This document shows, piece after piece, positions 41,339 through 50,310 of a stretch of 64,000 nt of DNA. Source of the stretch: Paraburkholderia ferrariae NBRC 106233 (GTDB lineage Bacteria > Pseudomonadota > Gammaproteobacteria > Burkholderiales > Burkholderiaceae); the NCBI RefSeq assembly GCF_000685035.1, contig NZ_BAYB01000027.1:62001-126000 (forward strand), given 5' to 3'. Made by a program: the position numbers and the translations under genes. Every line of letters starts with the position of its first letter. Positions within the stretch are counted from its first letter, which is position 1. The notes below the pieces were generated by a model. That model searched no databases, was not told where the DNA came from, and saw only the letters and a program-made list of their open reading frames with translations.

Positions 41339-42661
41339 TCAGAACAGGTACATGCCCGCGATGAAGACGACGCCCGAGAACAGCAGCGTCGTCACGCAGT
41401 AGCCCATGATGTCGCGCACGCCAAGGCCCGCGATGGCGAGCGCGGGCAGCGCCCAGAACGGCTGCGCCATGTTGGTCCAGGCCTCGCCGTAGGCAATCGC
41501 CATCGCCGACTTGCCGAGGTCCGCGCCCAGGGCCTGCGCGGCCGGCATCACGAAGGGGCCCTGCACGACCCAGTGGCCGCCGCCCGAAGGCACCGCGAAG
41601 TTGATCAGCGCGGAGCTCAGGAATACGAGCAGCGGGAACGTGTGAACGTTGGCGATATCGACGAACCACTTCGTAATCACGCCCGCGAGGCCGGAGTGAT
41701 CCATCAACGCCTGGATGCCCGCGTAGAACGGGAACTGGATCATGATGCCCGAGGCGCCCTTCGCGGCACCGGCCACGGCGCGCGCATAAGCCATCGGCGT
41801 TTTATGCAGCACGAGGCCCGCGGCGAGGAACACGAGATTCACGGTGTCGATGTCGAGCGAGAAACCCTTCGTGTGAAAGCGCACTCCGAGGAACACCGCG
41901 CACAGCGCGGCCACGAGCAGCGAAAGCGCGCGGCTCTCTTCGATGCGTTCGGCGAACGTGGCGTCGGGGCCGAGCTTGCGCTCGACGGTGGGCGGGTCTT
42001 CGAGCAGCGCGGGATCGACGGAGACCACGTCTTCGGGCTTCGGCATCATGAGACGCGCAAGGAAAGGCAGCATGACGATCAGGCCAATGGTGATGAACGC
42101 GTTGTAGCCCGTGAAGATCGTCTGCGTGACCGGGATGAGGCCCACGGTCTTCTCCATCGGATTGCCCCTGGTAGCCGCCACGAGCGGCACCGAACCCGAA
42201 AGCCCGCCGTGCCAGGTCAAAAAGCCCATGTAGGCGGCGGCAACGAGCAGGCGATAGTCGGCGCCGCGCACGCGCCGCGCCACCTCGCGCGAGAACATCG
42301 CGCCCAGCACGAGGCCGAAGCCCCAGTTGATCGCACACGCCACGGCGGCGACGAACGCCACCAGCATCACGCCCTGCGCCGGCGTGCGCGCGCAGCCCGC
42401 GAGCGCGACCAGAAGGCGCTTGACCGGCCCCGAACTGGCGAGCGCGTGGCCCGTCACGAGGATCAGCACCATCTGCATCGCAAACGCGAGCAGGTTCCAG
42501 AAACCCGAACCCCACATCATGACAAGCGCCTCGGGCGGCTGCGGCGTGAGCGCGAACGCCAGCACGAAGGTCACGACCGTCAGCAGGATGGCGAAAATGA
42601 GAGGATCGGGCAGCACCCGATGCACCACCCCGGTAAAGAAACCTGCAATGCGCTGTATCAC
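41339..42661 (-). CDS. Short-chain fatty acid transporter, AtoE family
   Basis: 440 residues, about 12 membrane helices. Typical AtoE features: VLPDPLIFAILLTVVTFVLA, GFWNLLAFAMQMVLILVTGH, CAINWGFGLVLGAMFSREVA, YMGFLTWHGGLSGSVPLVAA, INFAVPSGGGHWVVQGPFVM and AYGEAWTNMAQPFWALPALA. Members import acetoacetate, butyrate or similar acids. A GTG start at 42661 is chosen because AAGGAG lies seven bases upstream. An upstream in-frame ATG would place this ribosome site inside the gene. No fatty-acid activation gene is next to it. Confidence 0.9.
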   Translation of the reverse strand: MIQRIAGFFTGVVHRVLPDPLIFAILLTVVTFVLAFALTPQPPEALVMMWGSGFWNLLAFAMQMVLILVTGHALASSGPVKRLLVALAGCARTPAQGVMLVAFVAAVACAINWGFGLVLGAMFSREVARRVRGADYRLLVAAAYMGFLTWHGGLSGSVPLVAATRGNPMEKTVGLIPVTQTIFTGYNAFITIGLIVMLPFLARLMMPKPEDVVSVDPALLEDPPTVERKLGPDATFAERIEESRALSLLVAALCAVFLGVRFHTKGFSLDIDTVNLVFLAAGLVLHKTPMAYARAVAGAAKGASGIMIQFPFYAGIQALMDHSGLAGVITKWFVDIANVHTFPLLVFLSSALINFAVPSGGGHWVVQGPFVMPAAQALGADLGKSAMAIAYGEAWTNMAQPFWALPALAIAGLGVRDIMGYCVTTLLFSGVVFIAGMYLF

Positions 42662-42936
42662 CTGTCTACTCCTTGTTATCCGAATCTGCATGGCCGCGCG
42701 GTTACGCCTTGTGGTCGGCAGCGCGTGGCGAGCCGCGATTCTTCCACAACCTGGCCAAACGCGTAGCGCTGCGACCCGGGCCGCATAGGGCCATGCGACC
42801 TCCCGCCTTCCGTCTCACGCGCGCTGCGCGAAATCCGCCGTTACAAGCGCAACCGCGCCGGCTTTGGCATATCTGCTAACGTAATGACTGAAAGCGCAAC
42901 GATCGACCGGCCATCCCCCTACAAGGAGAAATAACG

Positions 42937-43677
42937 ATGCGCAAGCTTGTCGGCACCATGCTGGCCGGCCTCGCCGTGGGCCTTGCGGCTTCGCCGCCGG
43001 CCCAGGCCCAGAGCCAGGCTTTCACCAGCACGACCGTGAATCTCTATGCCGGGCCCGCGGGCGACTATCCCGTCGTCGCGCAGGTGCCGGGCGGCGTCTC
43101 GCTCGCGGTGATGGGCTGCGTGGCGGGCTATAGCTGGTGCGATGTCAGCATGCCGGGGCTGCGCGGCTGGGTGTACGGCGGCTACCTGACCTACCCGTAC
43201 CAGGGCAGCAGCGTGCCGCTCCTCGCCTACGGCGCACGGATCGGCCTGCCGGTTGTCACGTTCTCGATCGGCGCGTACTGGGGCAGCTACTATCGCGACC
43301 GGCCCTGGTACGGCAACCAGTCGCACTGGATGCGGCACCCGCCGCCCAGACCCGCTCCGCCGCCGCGGCCCGGACCGAGGCCGCCGGGGCATGGCGGCAA
43401 GCCGCCGCCCGGCGGCGGCCATGGGCACAACGGCGGGCGGCCGCCGGGTGGAGGACCGGGCGCGGGTTCTGGCGGGCGGCCGCCGCCTAATGCCGGTCCG
43501 GGCGGACGGCCGCCCACCGCCCAACCGGGGCCGGGCGGTGGGCGACCACCGGGCGGCAGTCACGGAGGCCGGCCGCCGGGTGGCGGTGGGGGCGGCGGCG
43601 GTGGAAGGCCGCCCGGCGGCGGTGGCCAGGGTGGCGGAGGGGGCGGCGGCGGTCCGCGTCCGCCGGGCGGAGGCTGA
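42937..43677 (+). CDS. Exported SH3-domain protein with long Pro/Gly-rich tail
   Basis: 246 residues. Signal peptide ends at AQA near residue 25. A bacterial SH3 domain (SH3b) spans about 30-85: TVNLYAGPAGDYPVVAQVPG, GCVAGYSWCDVSMPGLRGWV. A conserved post-SH3 segment follows (VVTFSIGAYWGSYYRDRPWY). From about 135 to the end the chain is Pro/Gly/His/Arg low complexity (repeats of GGRPPGG). SH3b domains often bind peptidoglycan. The start has AAGGAG upstream. The tail's GC-rich repeats are prone to length change. Confidence 0.85.
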   Translation: MRKLVGTMLAGLAVGLAASPPAQAQSQAFTSTTVNLYAGPAGDYPVVAQVPGGVSLAVMGCVAGYSWCDVSMPGLRGWVYGGYLTYPYQGSSVPLLAYGARIGLPVVTFSIGAYWGSYYRDRPWYGNQSHWMRHPPPRPAPPPRPGPRPPGHGGKPPPGGGHGHNGGRPPGGGPGAGSGGRPPPNAGPGGRPPTAQPGPGGGRPPGGSHGGRPPGGGGGGGGGRPPGGGGQGGGGGGGGPRPPGGG

Positions 43678-43695
43678 CCGCCTCGATGTACGCCA

Positions 43696-43727
43696 CCAGT
43701 GCGTCCCATGCGGACGGGACGCACTGG
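43696..43727. terminator. Bidirectional hairpin between convergent genes
   Basis: A 12-bp perfect stem (CCAGTGCGTCCC / GGGACGCACTGG) with an eight-base loop lies between the SH3 gene and the outer-membrane protein gene. No long U-run follows. Confidence 0.6.
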
Positions 43728-43758
43728 CCGTCATCGAAAACGATCTGAAGCGCGCGCC

Positions 43759-44739
43759 CTAGAAGCGATAGCCGATACCGCCCAGGATCACGTCGGTGTC
43801 GCGGCTGTAGCGCGTCACCACGCGGTTCCACGTCACGCGCGCAGCCCAGTGCCGCGTGAAGCGCCAGGACGCCGAGACCGACACGAGGCCCGAAAGTATC
43901 CCGTCGCCCGTCGGGCGATCCTCCCCATCCTTGCCGTGGTGAATAGCCGCGTACAGACCCGCGCCGAAACCAAGCGTGAGTTTGTCGTCGAGGAATGCGC
44001 GCGTGAGCCATAGCTGCGCCGTCCCGCCATCGCGCCGCGCGCTCACGCCGTTGCCCTCGTGGAGATAGCCGATCGTCGCATCGACGAAATGCCAGAGCCC
44101 GCGGCGATATTCGATCGACTCCGCCGCCGAAGTCTGCGACTGCAGGCTGTTGAGTATCGTCTCGCCCGCCATCAGCGTGATTTCGTTGTGGGTCACGTCG
44201 TGCGTGCGCGGCAACGCCCAGTCGCGCGGGCCGGGCGAATCCGGCGCATCGAGTTGATAGCCGATGCCGAGCAGCACCGCGGTTGTCGAGGGACCGCTGT
44301 CCACCACCACGCGGTTCACCTGCAGGTTCGCGGTCAAACGGTCCGACGCATACCAGGTCGCTCGTGCGCTATACGCGACACCCCAGCCGTGCGTGTTCGA
44401 GTAGCCGAGGCCCTGCGCCGCGGCCTCCGTGTCGAAGTACCGGTAGGGCCCCACGCCGAGCGCCAGCACGATGCGCCGCTGGGCGAGCGGCAGGCGCGCC
44501 CAGGCCTGAATCGTCTGGCCGTCGCGGTGATGATCAGGAATGTGACCTTCATTGAGCCACGAGATGCTGCCCGCGAAGTACTCGCCGAACCCCTCCGTGT
44601 AATCCATTTGCCACGAATAGGTGTGGTGGGTGCCGCTCTTCAGTCCGCCACCGTAAAGCGTGAATTCCTGCGCGCGCAACGAGCCCGAGCCCACCGAAAA
44701 CGCCGCGGCGGCGAGGGCCAATGTCCAGTTTCCCTTCAT
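43759..44739 (-). CDS. Putative outer-membrane beta-barrel protein
   Basis: 326 residues. Signal peptide MKGNWTLALAAAAFSVGSGS with cleavage near LRAQ. The mature protein has alternating short amphipathic strands (VALGVGPYRYFDTEAA, VAYSARATWYASDRLTANLQ, LTLGFGAGLYAAIHHGKDG, WRFTRHWAARVTWNRVVTRY) and ends in a terminal Phe (GGIGYRF), the usual signal for barrel assembly. No specific family is recognised. Similar proteins are annotated as hypothetical outer-membrane proteins in Burkholderiaceae. Confidence 0.72.
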   Translation of the reverse strand: MKGNWTLALAAAAFSVGSGSLRAQEFTLYGGGLKSGTHHTYSWQMDYTEGFGEYFAGSISWLNEGHIPDHHRDGQTIQAWARLPLAQRRIVLALGVGPYRYFDTEAAAQGLGYSNTHGWGVAYSARATWYASDRLTANLQVNRVVVDSGPSTTAVLLGIGYQLDAPDSPGPRDWALPRTHDVTHNEITLMAGETILNSLQSQTSAAESIEYRRGLWHFVDATIGYLHEGNGVSARRDGGTAQLWLTRAFLDDKLTLGFGAGLYAAIHHGKDGEDRPTGDGILSGLVSVSASWRFTRHWAARVTWNRVVTRYSRDTDVILGGIGYRF

Positions 44740-45010
44740 CGTTTTTCGAAGCCTCTCGATAGAGGCGCGGCGCGCCGCCTGGCCGCGACCTGCAATAGCA
44801 GATACCCCGGCGGTCTATCTGCCGGGAATCGCAAAAAATAGTCTCGTAATCGAGCTGGAACAGCTTAGCGTGAAGGCGTGTCAGGCGCTCTGGCTGGACG
44901 TTTACGTGGCGTTACAGACAGGCGGCACGTCCGTCCCGCGCAATGTCCCGCCAATACGGCGATTGGCAGCCGCCACGCCATCGATAAGCAATCCTTAATG
45001 ACATGAATTG
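44740..45010. other. Intergenic region upstream of the barrel protein
   Basis: No convincing gene or RNA. AT-richer than the neighbouring genes and likely to contain the barrel gene's promoter. Confidence 0.4.
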
Positions 45011-45043
45011 AAAAAAATGCCGCACTTTCATGCGGCACTTTTT
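45011..45043 (-). terminator. Intrinsic terminator of the 67-residue protein gene
   Basis: Stem TGCCGCA / TGCGGCA with loop CTTTCA, flanked by seven A on the left (a U-run on the minus strand) and five T on the right. It serves the leftward gene ending at 45148 and could also act rightward. Confidence 0.82.
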
Positions 45044-45147
45044 GACAGGATTTGCGCCCTTGGCGCGGGCCATGCCGGGTTTCGTTACACGGTTGTAACG
45101 GGCGCAGCGTCTGGGATAAATGACCTTCGGCCTTTCCTGCTGCGCCG

Positions 45148-45351
45148 TTATCCGCCCTCGTCGCCCAGCGTGAGTCGCTTGAGCAACGCCTGCCCCCGGG
45201 AAGTGAGCCGCAGTGCCGGATCGCCCTCCAGCGAATCCATTTCGACGAGTTGATACCGCTGCAAGGCGAGAAAATCGGAATCGATCGCCTGAATCGGCGC
45301 GCTGGCATCGCGGATCAATAAAAGTGCCGCAAGTTCGTGATGACTGAGCAT
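45148..45351 (-). CDS. Small hypothetical protein, winged-helix-like
   Basis: 67 residues: begins MLSHHELAALLLIRDASAP and ends LTSRGQALLKRLTLGDEGG. AGGAG seven bases before the ATG and a strong terminator downstream argue that it is a real gene. The pattern of a helix, LALQRYQLVEMD and RLTSRGQALLKRL is that of a short winged-helix C-terminal half, as in PadR/MarR-like proteins. No specific family named. It stands alone, and a DNA-binding role is only a suggestion. Confidence 0.72.
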   Translation of the reverse strand: MLSHHELAALLLIRDASAPIQAIDSDFLALQRYQLVEMDSLEGDPALRLTSRGQALLKRLTLGDEGG

Positions 45352-45642
45352 TGAATCTCTCCTGTCAACCGGAAACCAGGGCTCGTGCCCCTGCTCCGGT
45401 CCCATGCAAGATGGTTGCTGTTCAGAAATCCCCGTGCCAAACAGCATAGCCGCGCAAACGTACAGTTTTGCTACAGCCGTGTTTCTCCGCGTTACGCGCG
45501 CATGTGCCCTTAAAAGCTTCAAGGTGCGCGAGGCGATGATTCGGGATTTTCCCTACATTTCTTATATCAATCGGATTCCTGACTTTTCAGCGGCGCAAAC
45601 AAAATGACAAACCTGCCAGCTTGACCGCGCCAGGCAACGGGC

Positions 45643-45769
45643 TTACTGCATGTGCATGCCGCCATTTATCGCAATATCCGGTCATGCCCGCGTCGCACAG
45701 GCGCCGGCTGATCGCTTCTCCCAGCCCGCCCATGCCGCCCGTCACGAACGCCACGCGCCTAGCGGCCAT
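45643..45769 (-). pseudogene. phaB: Remnant of acetoacetyl-CoA reductase (phaB), only both ends left
   Basis: From the ATG at 45769 the frame reads MAARRVAFVTGGMGGLGEAI and SRRLCDAGM, the start of a PHB acetoacetyl-CoA reductase. Immediately after, in a shifted frame, comes DIAINGGMHMQ and a stop, which is the conserved C-terminus of the same enzyme. About 200 internal residues are gone. A TGACCG-like microhomology may lie at the join. The product cannot work. The start overlaps the phasin stop region, as in intact phasin-phaB pairs. It is a decayed gene of the polyhydroxybutyrate pathway. Confidence 0.8.
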
Positions 45770-46304
45770 GGTGTTCTCCGTGCTCATGGCCGAGCGCCTC
45801 GTCCGTGGTACCCGGGGTGCCGCTCTCCCCGCTGGGCGCCTGACTCGATGCCCCGCCGCTGACACCGTCGCCGCCCCCATAAGCACGCCCCACGGCGCGC
45901 TCGAACGCGGCCATCCATTCGCGCATGGGCAGCGCGGACGGCGTATTGGTGCCGGGCTGAAGCCCCGACAGCGAATCGTGCCACTCCTGCGTGAGATCGC
46001 GTGCCGTGTCGGCCCAGGCGCCCGCGCCTTGCATGGCGGCGGTGACGCCCGCCTGCCAGAGCGCGGCGCTCGCGCTGAAGTAGTCGCGCAGCACCGACTG
46101 GCTGGCCGTCGAAAAATCGCTCCAGTCGCGCGCGTCGCGCAGCGTCTCCAGCGTGCCTTCGAGCGCAGCGCGATCGCGGGCAAGGCGCCGCTGCTGCAGT
46201 TCCAGGACCTGTTCACGCCACTGCTCGCCCTGCGCGAACAGCTTGATCGCTGCCGAAGCGTTGAGGCGGTACGCATCGAATGACGGATTGGAAACGGTAG
46301 CCAT
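45759..46304 (-). CDS. phaP: Phasin-family polyhydroxyalkanoate granule protein
   Basis: 181 residues, mostly helical. Phasin_2-type stretch: YRLNASAAIKLFAQGEQWRE, QVLELQQRRLARDRAALEGT, DFSTASQSVLRDYFSASAAL and WADTARDLTQEWHDSLSGL. A Gly/Ser/His-rich tail ends the protein (HEHGEHHGR). Phasins coat PHB granules and control their size. Here the gene is followed by the phaB remnant and preceded by a stress-protein gene, an arrangement seen in low-oxygen-induced loci of Burkholderia. The protein itself looks complete. Confidence 0.85.
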   Translation of the reverse strand: MATVSNPSFDAYRLNASAAIKLFAQGEQWREQVLELQQRRLARDRAALEGTLETLRDARDWSDFSTASQSVLRDYFSASAALWQAGVTAAMQGAGAWADTARDLTQEWHDSLSGLQPGTNTPSALPMREWMAAFERAVGRAYGGGDGVSGGASSQAPSGESGTPGTTDEALGHEHGEHHGR

Positions 46305-46660
46305 GTTCAGGATCCTCTCGATCTCAAGACGGCGTCGCCCGGCGCGCTGCCGGCCGCCCGGCCGTTAAGGGGGGCGGCAGTCGCGACGATGCGCAGCGGA
46401 TGAAGGTGGCCTGCAAGCCGCGAATGCGGCAGCGCAGTGGTGATGACCGGGAGCGCGGCACGCCGAAGGCAGCCGGCTCCCTTAATCATCATAGGCAGGA
46501 AGATTGGCTATCGCGTGACGGGTGTACAGCCAGGCGCTGATCCAGGTCATCTATCGCGATACGGGCGGGCGCGGCCGCCTCCCCGAAAGGCCGGCCCGCG
46601 CCGGATCCTTCACAAAACGCTTCACGAAATACGCAAGAGCGAAACGCCGGGCGCCGCGCC
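46305..46660. other. Intergenic region between phasin and universal stress protein genes
   Basis: About 355 bases. No gene seen. I looked for an FNR/ANR-type TTGAT-N4-ATCAA box and found none. Confidence 0.4.
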
Positions 46661-47131
46661 TCACTCGGCCGCCGCATCCTCGCTGCGCACGAGCATCACC
46701 GGCCGGTCGGCCGCGCGCAGGTACGACTCCGCCACGCTGCCCAGCAGCAGCCTTTTCATGCCGGAGAGGCCACGCGTGCCCATTACGACGAGATCGACCT
46801 CCTCTTCCGCGGCGATCCGGTAGATCACCGCGGCGATTTCCTCGCCGTTCGAATCGGCAGCGCGCGTGCCGCCGTCCACGCCCGCTTGCGCGAACACCGT
46901 CCTCGCTTCCTCGAGCGCGGCGGTTGCGGCGTCGATCTCCGCGGAATGGCGGGTCTGCTCTTCGGCGAATCCCGAGCTGATGTCCACGAGCCGGGCCGGA
47001 TGCTGCACGACGCACAGCGCCTCCACGTGGGCGCCGGTCGCCTTTGCGATCTTCACGGCCTCGTCGAGCGCGCGGCGGCCGCTGCGGCTGCCGTCGATCG
47101 CCACCAGAATCTGCTTGTACATCGTTAACAT
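46661..47131 (-). CDS. Universal stress protein, ATP-binding type
   Basis: 156 residues, one UspA domain: ILVAIDGSRSGRRALDEAVK at the start and the ATP-binding VMGTRGLSGMKRLLLGSVAE near the end (GxxG-x9-GS pattern). GGAGGTAACG directly precedes the ATG. Such proteins are induced in stationary phase, by hypoxia and other stress. Neighbours are the zinc alcohol dehydrogenase (upstream) and phasin (downstream) on the same strand. Confidence 0.93.
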   Translation of the reverse strand: MLTMYKQILVAIDGSRSGRRALDEAVKIAKATGAHVEALCVVQHPARLVDISSGFAEEQTRHSAEIDAATAALEEARTVFAQAGVDGGTRAADSNGEEIAAVIYRIAAEEEVDLVVMGTRGLSGMKRLLLGSVAESYLRAADRPVMLVRSEDAAAE

Positions 47132-47402
47132 CGTTACCTCCCCGGGCGACGCCCATGATGCGCGGCGGCCCTCGTGCGCCAGCATTCGTCCGCACACATG
47201 CAGGACGCCGCGCGCGACGGCCAGCCAGCCGTTGCAGAAAGCGCGAACCGCAAAAGCGTCGCGCCATGAGACTACTGTCTCACTATCCCCCTGTATTGGG
47301 GTGCGGATGCGGCAGACCGTCAGTGCGGCACGTTGCCACAAAGTGCCGATGCACGGCCTGCGCCCCATCGCACCCCATCGCGCTCCATCGCCCCGAACGC
47401 GC

Positions 47403-48389
47403 TCAGCGCATCGTCAGCACCGCGGCGCCCGTGAGGCGGCCCTCGCGCAGATCGGCGAGCGCTTCGTTCGCGCGAGCGAGTGGATAGGGTGTGGTATCGA
47501 TTTCGAGCGTGTGCCGGGCGGCGATCGCCATGAACGCGGCGCCGTCGTCGCGCGTGAGGTTCGCCACGGAGACGATGCTGCGCTCTTCCCACAGCCACGC
47601 GTAGGGGAACGCCGGAATGTCGCTCATGTGGATGCCGCCGCACACCACCTTGCCGCCCTTCGTCACCGCGCGCAGCGCAGCGGGCACGAGTGCGCCGACC
47701 GGCGCGAACAGCAGCGCGGCGTCGAGCGCATCGGGCGGGGTTTCGTCGCTGCCGCCCGCCCATACCGCCCCCAGACGCCGCGCGAACTGCTGCGCCGCGG
47801 CATCGCCGGGACGGGTGAAGGCATACACGATACGGCCCTGATGCCGCGCGATCTGCGCCACGATATGCGCCGCCGCGCCGAAGCCGTAGATGCCGATGCG
47901 CTCGGCATCGCCCGCCATGACGAGCGTGCGGTAGCCGATCAGGCCGGCGCAGAGTAGCGGCGCCGCGGCGACGTCGCTGTACTGGCGCGGCAGATGGAAG
48001 CAATAGCGGGCGTCGGCGACCGTGCGCTGCGCGTAGCCGCCGTCGAGCGTGTAGCCGGTGAAGCCGGGCGCGTCGCACAGGTTTTCGCGGCCGCGCAGGC
48101 AGTAGCGGCAGTGGCCGCAGGTATGGCCGAGCCACGGCACGCCCACGCGGTCGCCGCGCGCGAAACCCGTGACCCCGCGCCCGAGCGCCGCCACCGTCCC
48201 GACGATCTCATGCCCCGGAATGACCGGTTTCTTCGGATGCCGAAGATCGCCGTCGACAACATGAAGATCGGTGCGGCATACGCCGCACGCATGCACGTCG
48301 AGGAGCATTTCGCCCTCGCCCGGCTCGGGGTCGGGCAGATCGACTTCGCGCAACAACGGACTCGTGCCGTCGAACAGCATTGCTCGCAT
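47403..48389 (-). CDS. Zinc-dependent alcohol dehydrogenase
   Basis: 328 residues. Catalytic zinc: Cys38 (HACGVCRTDLH) and His60/Glu61 (PVIPGHEIVG). Structural zinc: Cys91, Cys94, Cys97, Cys105 (CGHCRYCLRGRENLC). NAD(P)-binding GIYGFGAAAHIVAQIA. Substrate-loop end GGIHMSDIPAFPYAWLW. This is the AdhA-like group of MDR dehydrogenases, acting on primary alcohols or aldehydes. AGGAG seven bases before the ATG fixes the start at MRAMLFDG. Co-location with phasin, phaB and USP genes resembles the low-oxygen-activated locus of B. cenocepacia, where zinc ADHs also occur. Confidence 0.93.
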   Translation of the reverse strand: MRAMLFDGTSPLLREVDLPDPEPGEGEMLLDVHACGVCRTDLHVVDGDLRHPKKPVIPGHEIVGTVAALGRGVTGFARGDRVGVPWLGHTCGHCRYCLRGRENLCDAPGFTGYTLDGGYAQRTVADARYCFHLPRQYSDVAAAPLLCAGLIGYRTLVMAGDAERIGIYGFGAAAHIVAQIARHQGRIVYAFTRPGDAAAQQFARRLGAVWAGGSDETPPDALDAALLFAPVGALVPAALRAVTKGGKVVCGGIHMSDIPAFPYAWLWEERSIVSVANLTRDDGAAFMAIAARHTLEIDTTPYPLARANEALADLREGRLTGAAVLTMR

Positions 48390-48509
48390 GGCCTGGCTCC
48401 TGGTGCGGCGCACCGTGCCCGAAAGTGGGCGCGGCGCCCCTATGGGCCGTGATATCGACCATGTTACGCGGTCGCCGCGCGCACCGCGTCCTGCGTGCCG
48501 TCCGCTGTG

Positions 48510-49475
48510 TCAGTGGCCCCGGCCGAACACGCGGGCGAATGCGGTCACGAACGTGTCCAGCCGGTCGGACGCGAGGCAGTTGATTCCTGCCGCGCCCACC
48601 CGGCCGTTGCCGCCCGGGAAAGCGCGGCAAAGCTCGTCCGCGCCGCGCGGGCTCGCGAGCGGCGCGCGCACGCTCACCGCGTAGCTGCCGTCCGCGTTCT
48701 CGGTCAGCACGGCGTGCGCGCGCGTGGGTTCCTCGTTGGCGAGCGCGTTGCCGAACACGCCCCGCACGCGCCGCGCCCAGGGCGCATCGGGCAGCACGAC
48801 CACGCTGCCGTACTGGAGCGCGATCAGCGGCGTCACCGCCTGGGCAAGCGCGAGATCCTCGCGGCGGCATTCGCCGAGCCGCTGAACGAGCGGCTCGGCG
48901 GCGATGAAGTCGAAGGGGTTGGCGTAGGGTTTGAGCGTCTCGTAGAGCGCCTGCGGGGCAATCAGCAGATCCGACACCTCGTCGCCATAGGCGTTGTAGT
49001 TGATCGACTCGCCCAGTTCGCGCAGTTGCGTGGACTGCGCCTCGTCCAGACCCGCCTGCCGCGCGAGGGCAGCGGCGGTGCCGCTCAGATTGTCGCCCCA
49101 TGCGGCCGCAATCGCCCAGGCGCGGTAGCGGCCCTGCAGATGGCGGTCGACCAGCACGCTCGTGCAGACCTCCGAAGTCGTGTCGATATGGGCGATGAGA
49201 TTGACGGTCTGCGGCAGGTCGCCGGCATAGTGATGGTCGAAGTATTCGACCCGCACGCCCCGGTCGAGCAGTTTCACGAGCGCGTCGCGATTGGAATCGA
49301 ACGAGATGTCGAGCACCGTCAGCGTGTCGCCGGGCTGGGCGGGAACGCGCGCGACAAGCGCCGTGTCGCGCTTCACGCCGGTGACGAGCGTCGCCTCGAG
49401 CGGGCGCGCGAGACGAAGCTGATGCAGCGCGCAAATGCCATCTGCGTCGCCGTTGAATACGTCGAAATGCGCCAT
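48510..49475 (-). CDS. DHH-superfamily phosphoesterase-like protein
   Basis: 321 residues. Motifs: FDVFNGDADGICALHQLRLA at the N-terminus (metal-binding Asp residues), LTVLDISFDSNRD, the DHH signature VEYFDHHYAGD, and AHIDTTSEVCTSVLVDRHLQ. The C-terminal portion has a GGxxGAAG-like end (GGNGRVGAAGINCLASDRLD), as in the DHHA1 domain. DHH proteins hydrolyse nucleotides, oligoribonucleotides or cyclic dinucleotides. The start at MAHFDVFNGDAD is the family start. The substrate is not clear from sequence. Monocistronic. Confidence 0.87.
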   Translation of the reverse strand: MAHFDVFNGDADGICALHQLRLARPLEATLVTGVKRDTALVARVPAQPGDTLTVLDISFDSNRDALVKLLDRGVRVEYFDHHYAGDLPQTVNLIAHIDTTSEVCTSVLVDRHLQGRYRAWAIAAAWGDNLSGTAAALARQAGLDEAQSTQLRELGESINYNAYGDEVSDLLIAPQALYETLKPYANPFDFIAAEPLVQRLGECRREDLALAQAVTPLIALQYGSVVVLPDAPWARRVRGVFGNALANEEPTRAHAVLTENADGSYAVSVRAPLASPRGADELCRAFPGGNGRVGAAGINCLASDRLDTFVTAFARVFGRGH

Positions 49476-49694
49476 GTCCTGTCTGGTTGTCCGTGCGTCA
49501 AACTCGACAGTATCGCGCACGGGAGCCAGCAGGACAAAAAGCGCACGTTGCCGCGCCCGGGGAAATCCCCGGACGCGGCAGGAAATGGACGAGGAGCGAC
49601 GGACGACAGACGACAGACGGAAGCGTCAGCGCGGATGCGCCGTTGCAAGCCCGGTTTGCAAGGCCGCGCGCCGGGCCGGCGCCACCACCATCCG

Positions 49695-49705
49695 CCCCCC
49701 CCCCC
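49695..49705. repeat. Homopolymer run of 11 C
   Basis: Eleven consecutive C on the plus strand, five bases past the stop of the DUF4096 gene (G on the coding strand). Such runs mutate easily in length, but this one lies outside the frame. Confidence 0.8.
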
Positions 49706-49709
49706 GGTA

Positions 49710-50126
49710 TCAGCGCACGACGATGGGCCGCACCACGGGCCAGCGCAGCGTGGAAGCGACCGGAAAACGCGGCTTCCGACCGGCCGGCGCCCGCCAGGCC
49801 TGCATGCGTGCGCTCATGGCAGCGCACAGCGCGCCCCCTTCGGCGCCGTAGAGGATCGCCATGGCCTGCTGGACGAGACCGGCCTCGAACCAGCCCTTGA
49901 AGCGCCGGTGGCAGGTGCGGAAATCGGGATACTGGTCGGGCAACCCGGACCAGGCCGAGCCGGTCCACAGCACCCAGTGTATGGCGCCGAACACGGCGCG
50001 CGGGCTGTGCGCAGGCCGGCCACGGAGAGGGACGCCAGGACGCCCCGCGCGAAACAGCGATTCGACGCTGCGCCACTGCTCGTCGGTCAAGGTCGGGCTG
50101 GGGCGAAAGGAAATTTGATGACTCAT
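49710..50126 (-). CDS. Stand-alone DUF4096 (IS5-type N-terminal) transposase fragment
   Basis: 138 residues from an ATG at MSHQISFRPSPTLTDEQWRS. The DUF4096 domain follows: VPLRGRPAHSPRAVFGAIHW, VLWTGSAWSGLPDQYPDFRT, CHRRFKGWFEAGLVQQAMAI. It is the N-terminal DNA-binding part of IS5/IS1031-type transposases. The DDE catalytic half is not found downstream, and no terminal inverted repeats were seen. It is therefore either a domesticated single domain, as occurs in several Burkholderiaceae, or an insertion-sequence relic. The frame is intact. Confidence 0.78.
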   Translation of the reverse strand: MSHQISFRPSPTLTDEQWRSVESLFRAGRPGVPLRGRPAHSPRAVFGAIHWVLWTGSAWSGLPDQYPDFRTCHRRFKGWFEAGLVQQAMAILYGAEGGALCAAMSARMQAWRAPAGRKPRFPVASTLRWPVVRPIVVR

Positions 50127-50310
50127 GGCACTCTCTCTGGCTTCACCCTCCCAAAGTACCGTGCAGGCCGCAGCAAAAATATCAGACAAGGACTAAAAAC
50201 GGCCCCCGGCGCCCAAGCCTCCCCATGCGCCCCTACCCCGGACTTCCGTCCGGCGCCGCCCGCGCCGGCGCGCTACACTGCCGCTTTCCCGTTCCCAGGG
50301 GCGCACTCCG

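Noticed and set aside
43370..43670. Apparent tandem repeats that could suggest an array
   Set aside because: They are the Gly/Pro codon repeats of the SH3 protein tail, with no spacer structure; not a CRISPR.
46305..47402. Search for an FNR/ANR box near the phasin/USP/ADH genes
   Set aside because: No TTGAT-N4-ATCAA site found in the spacers, so direct oxygen control is not supported by sequence here.
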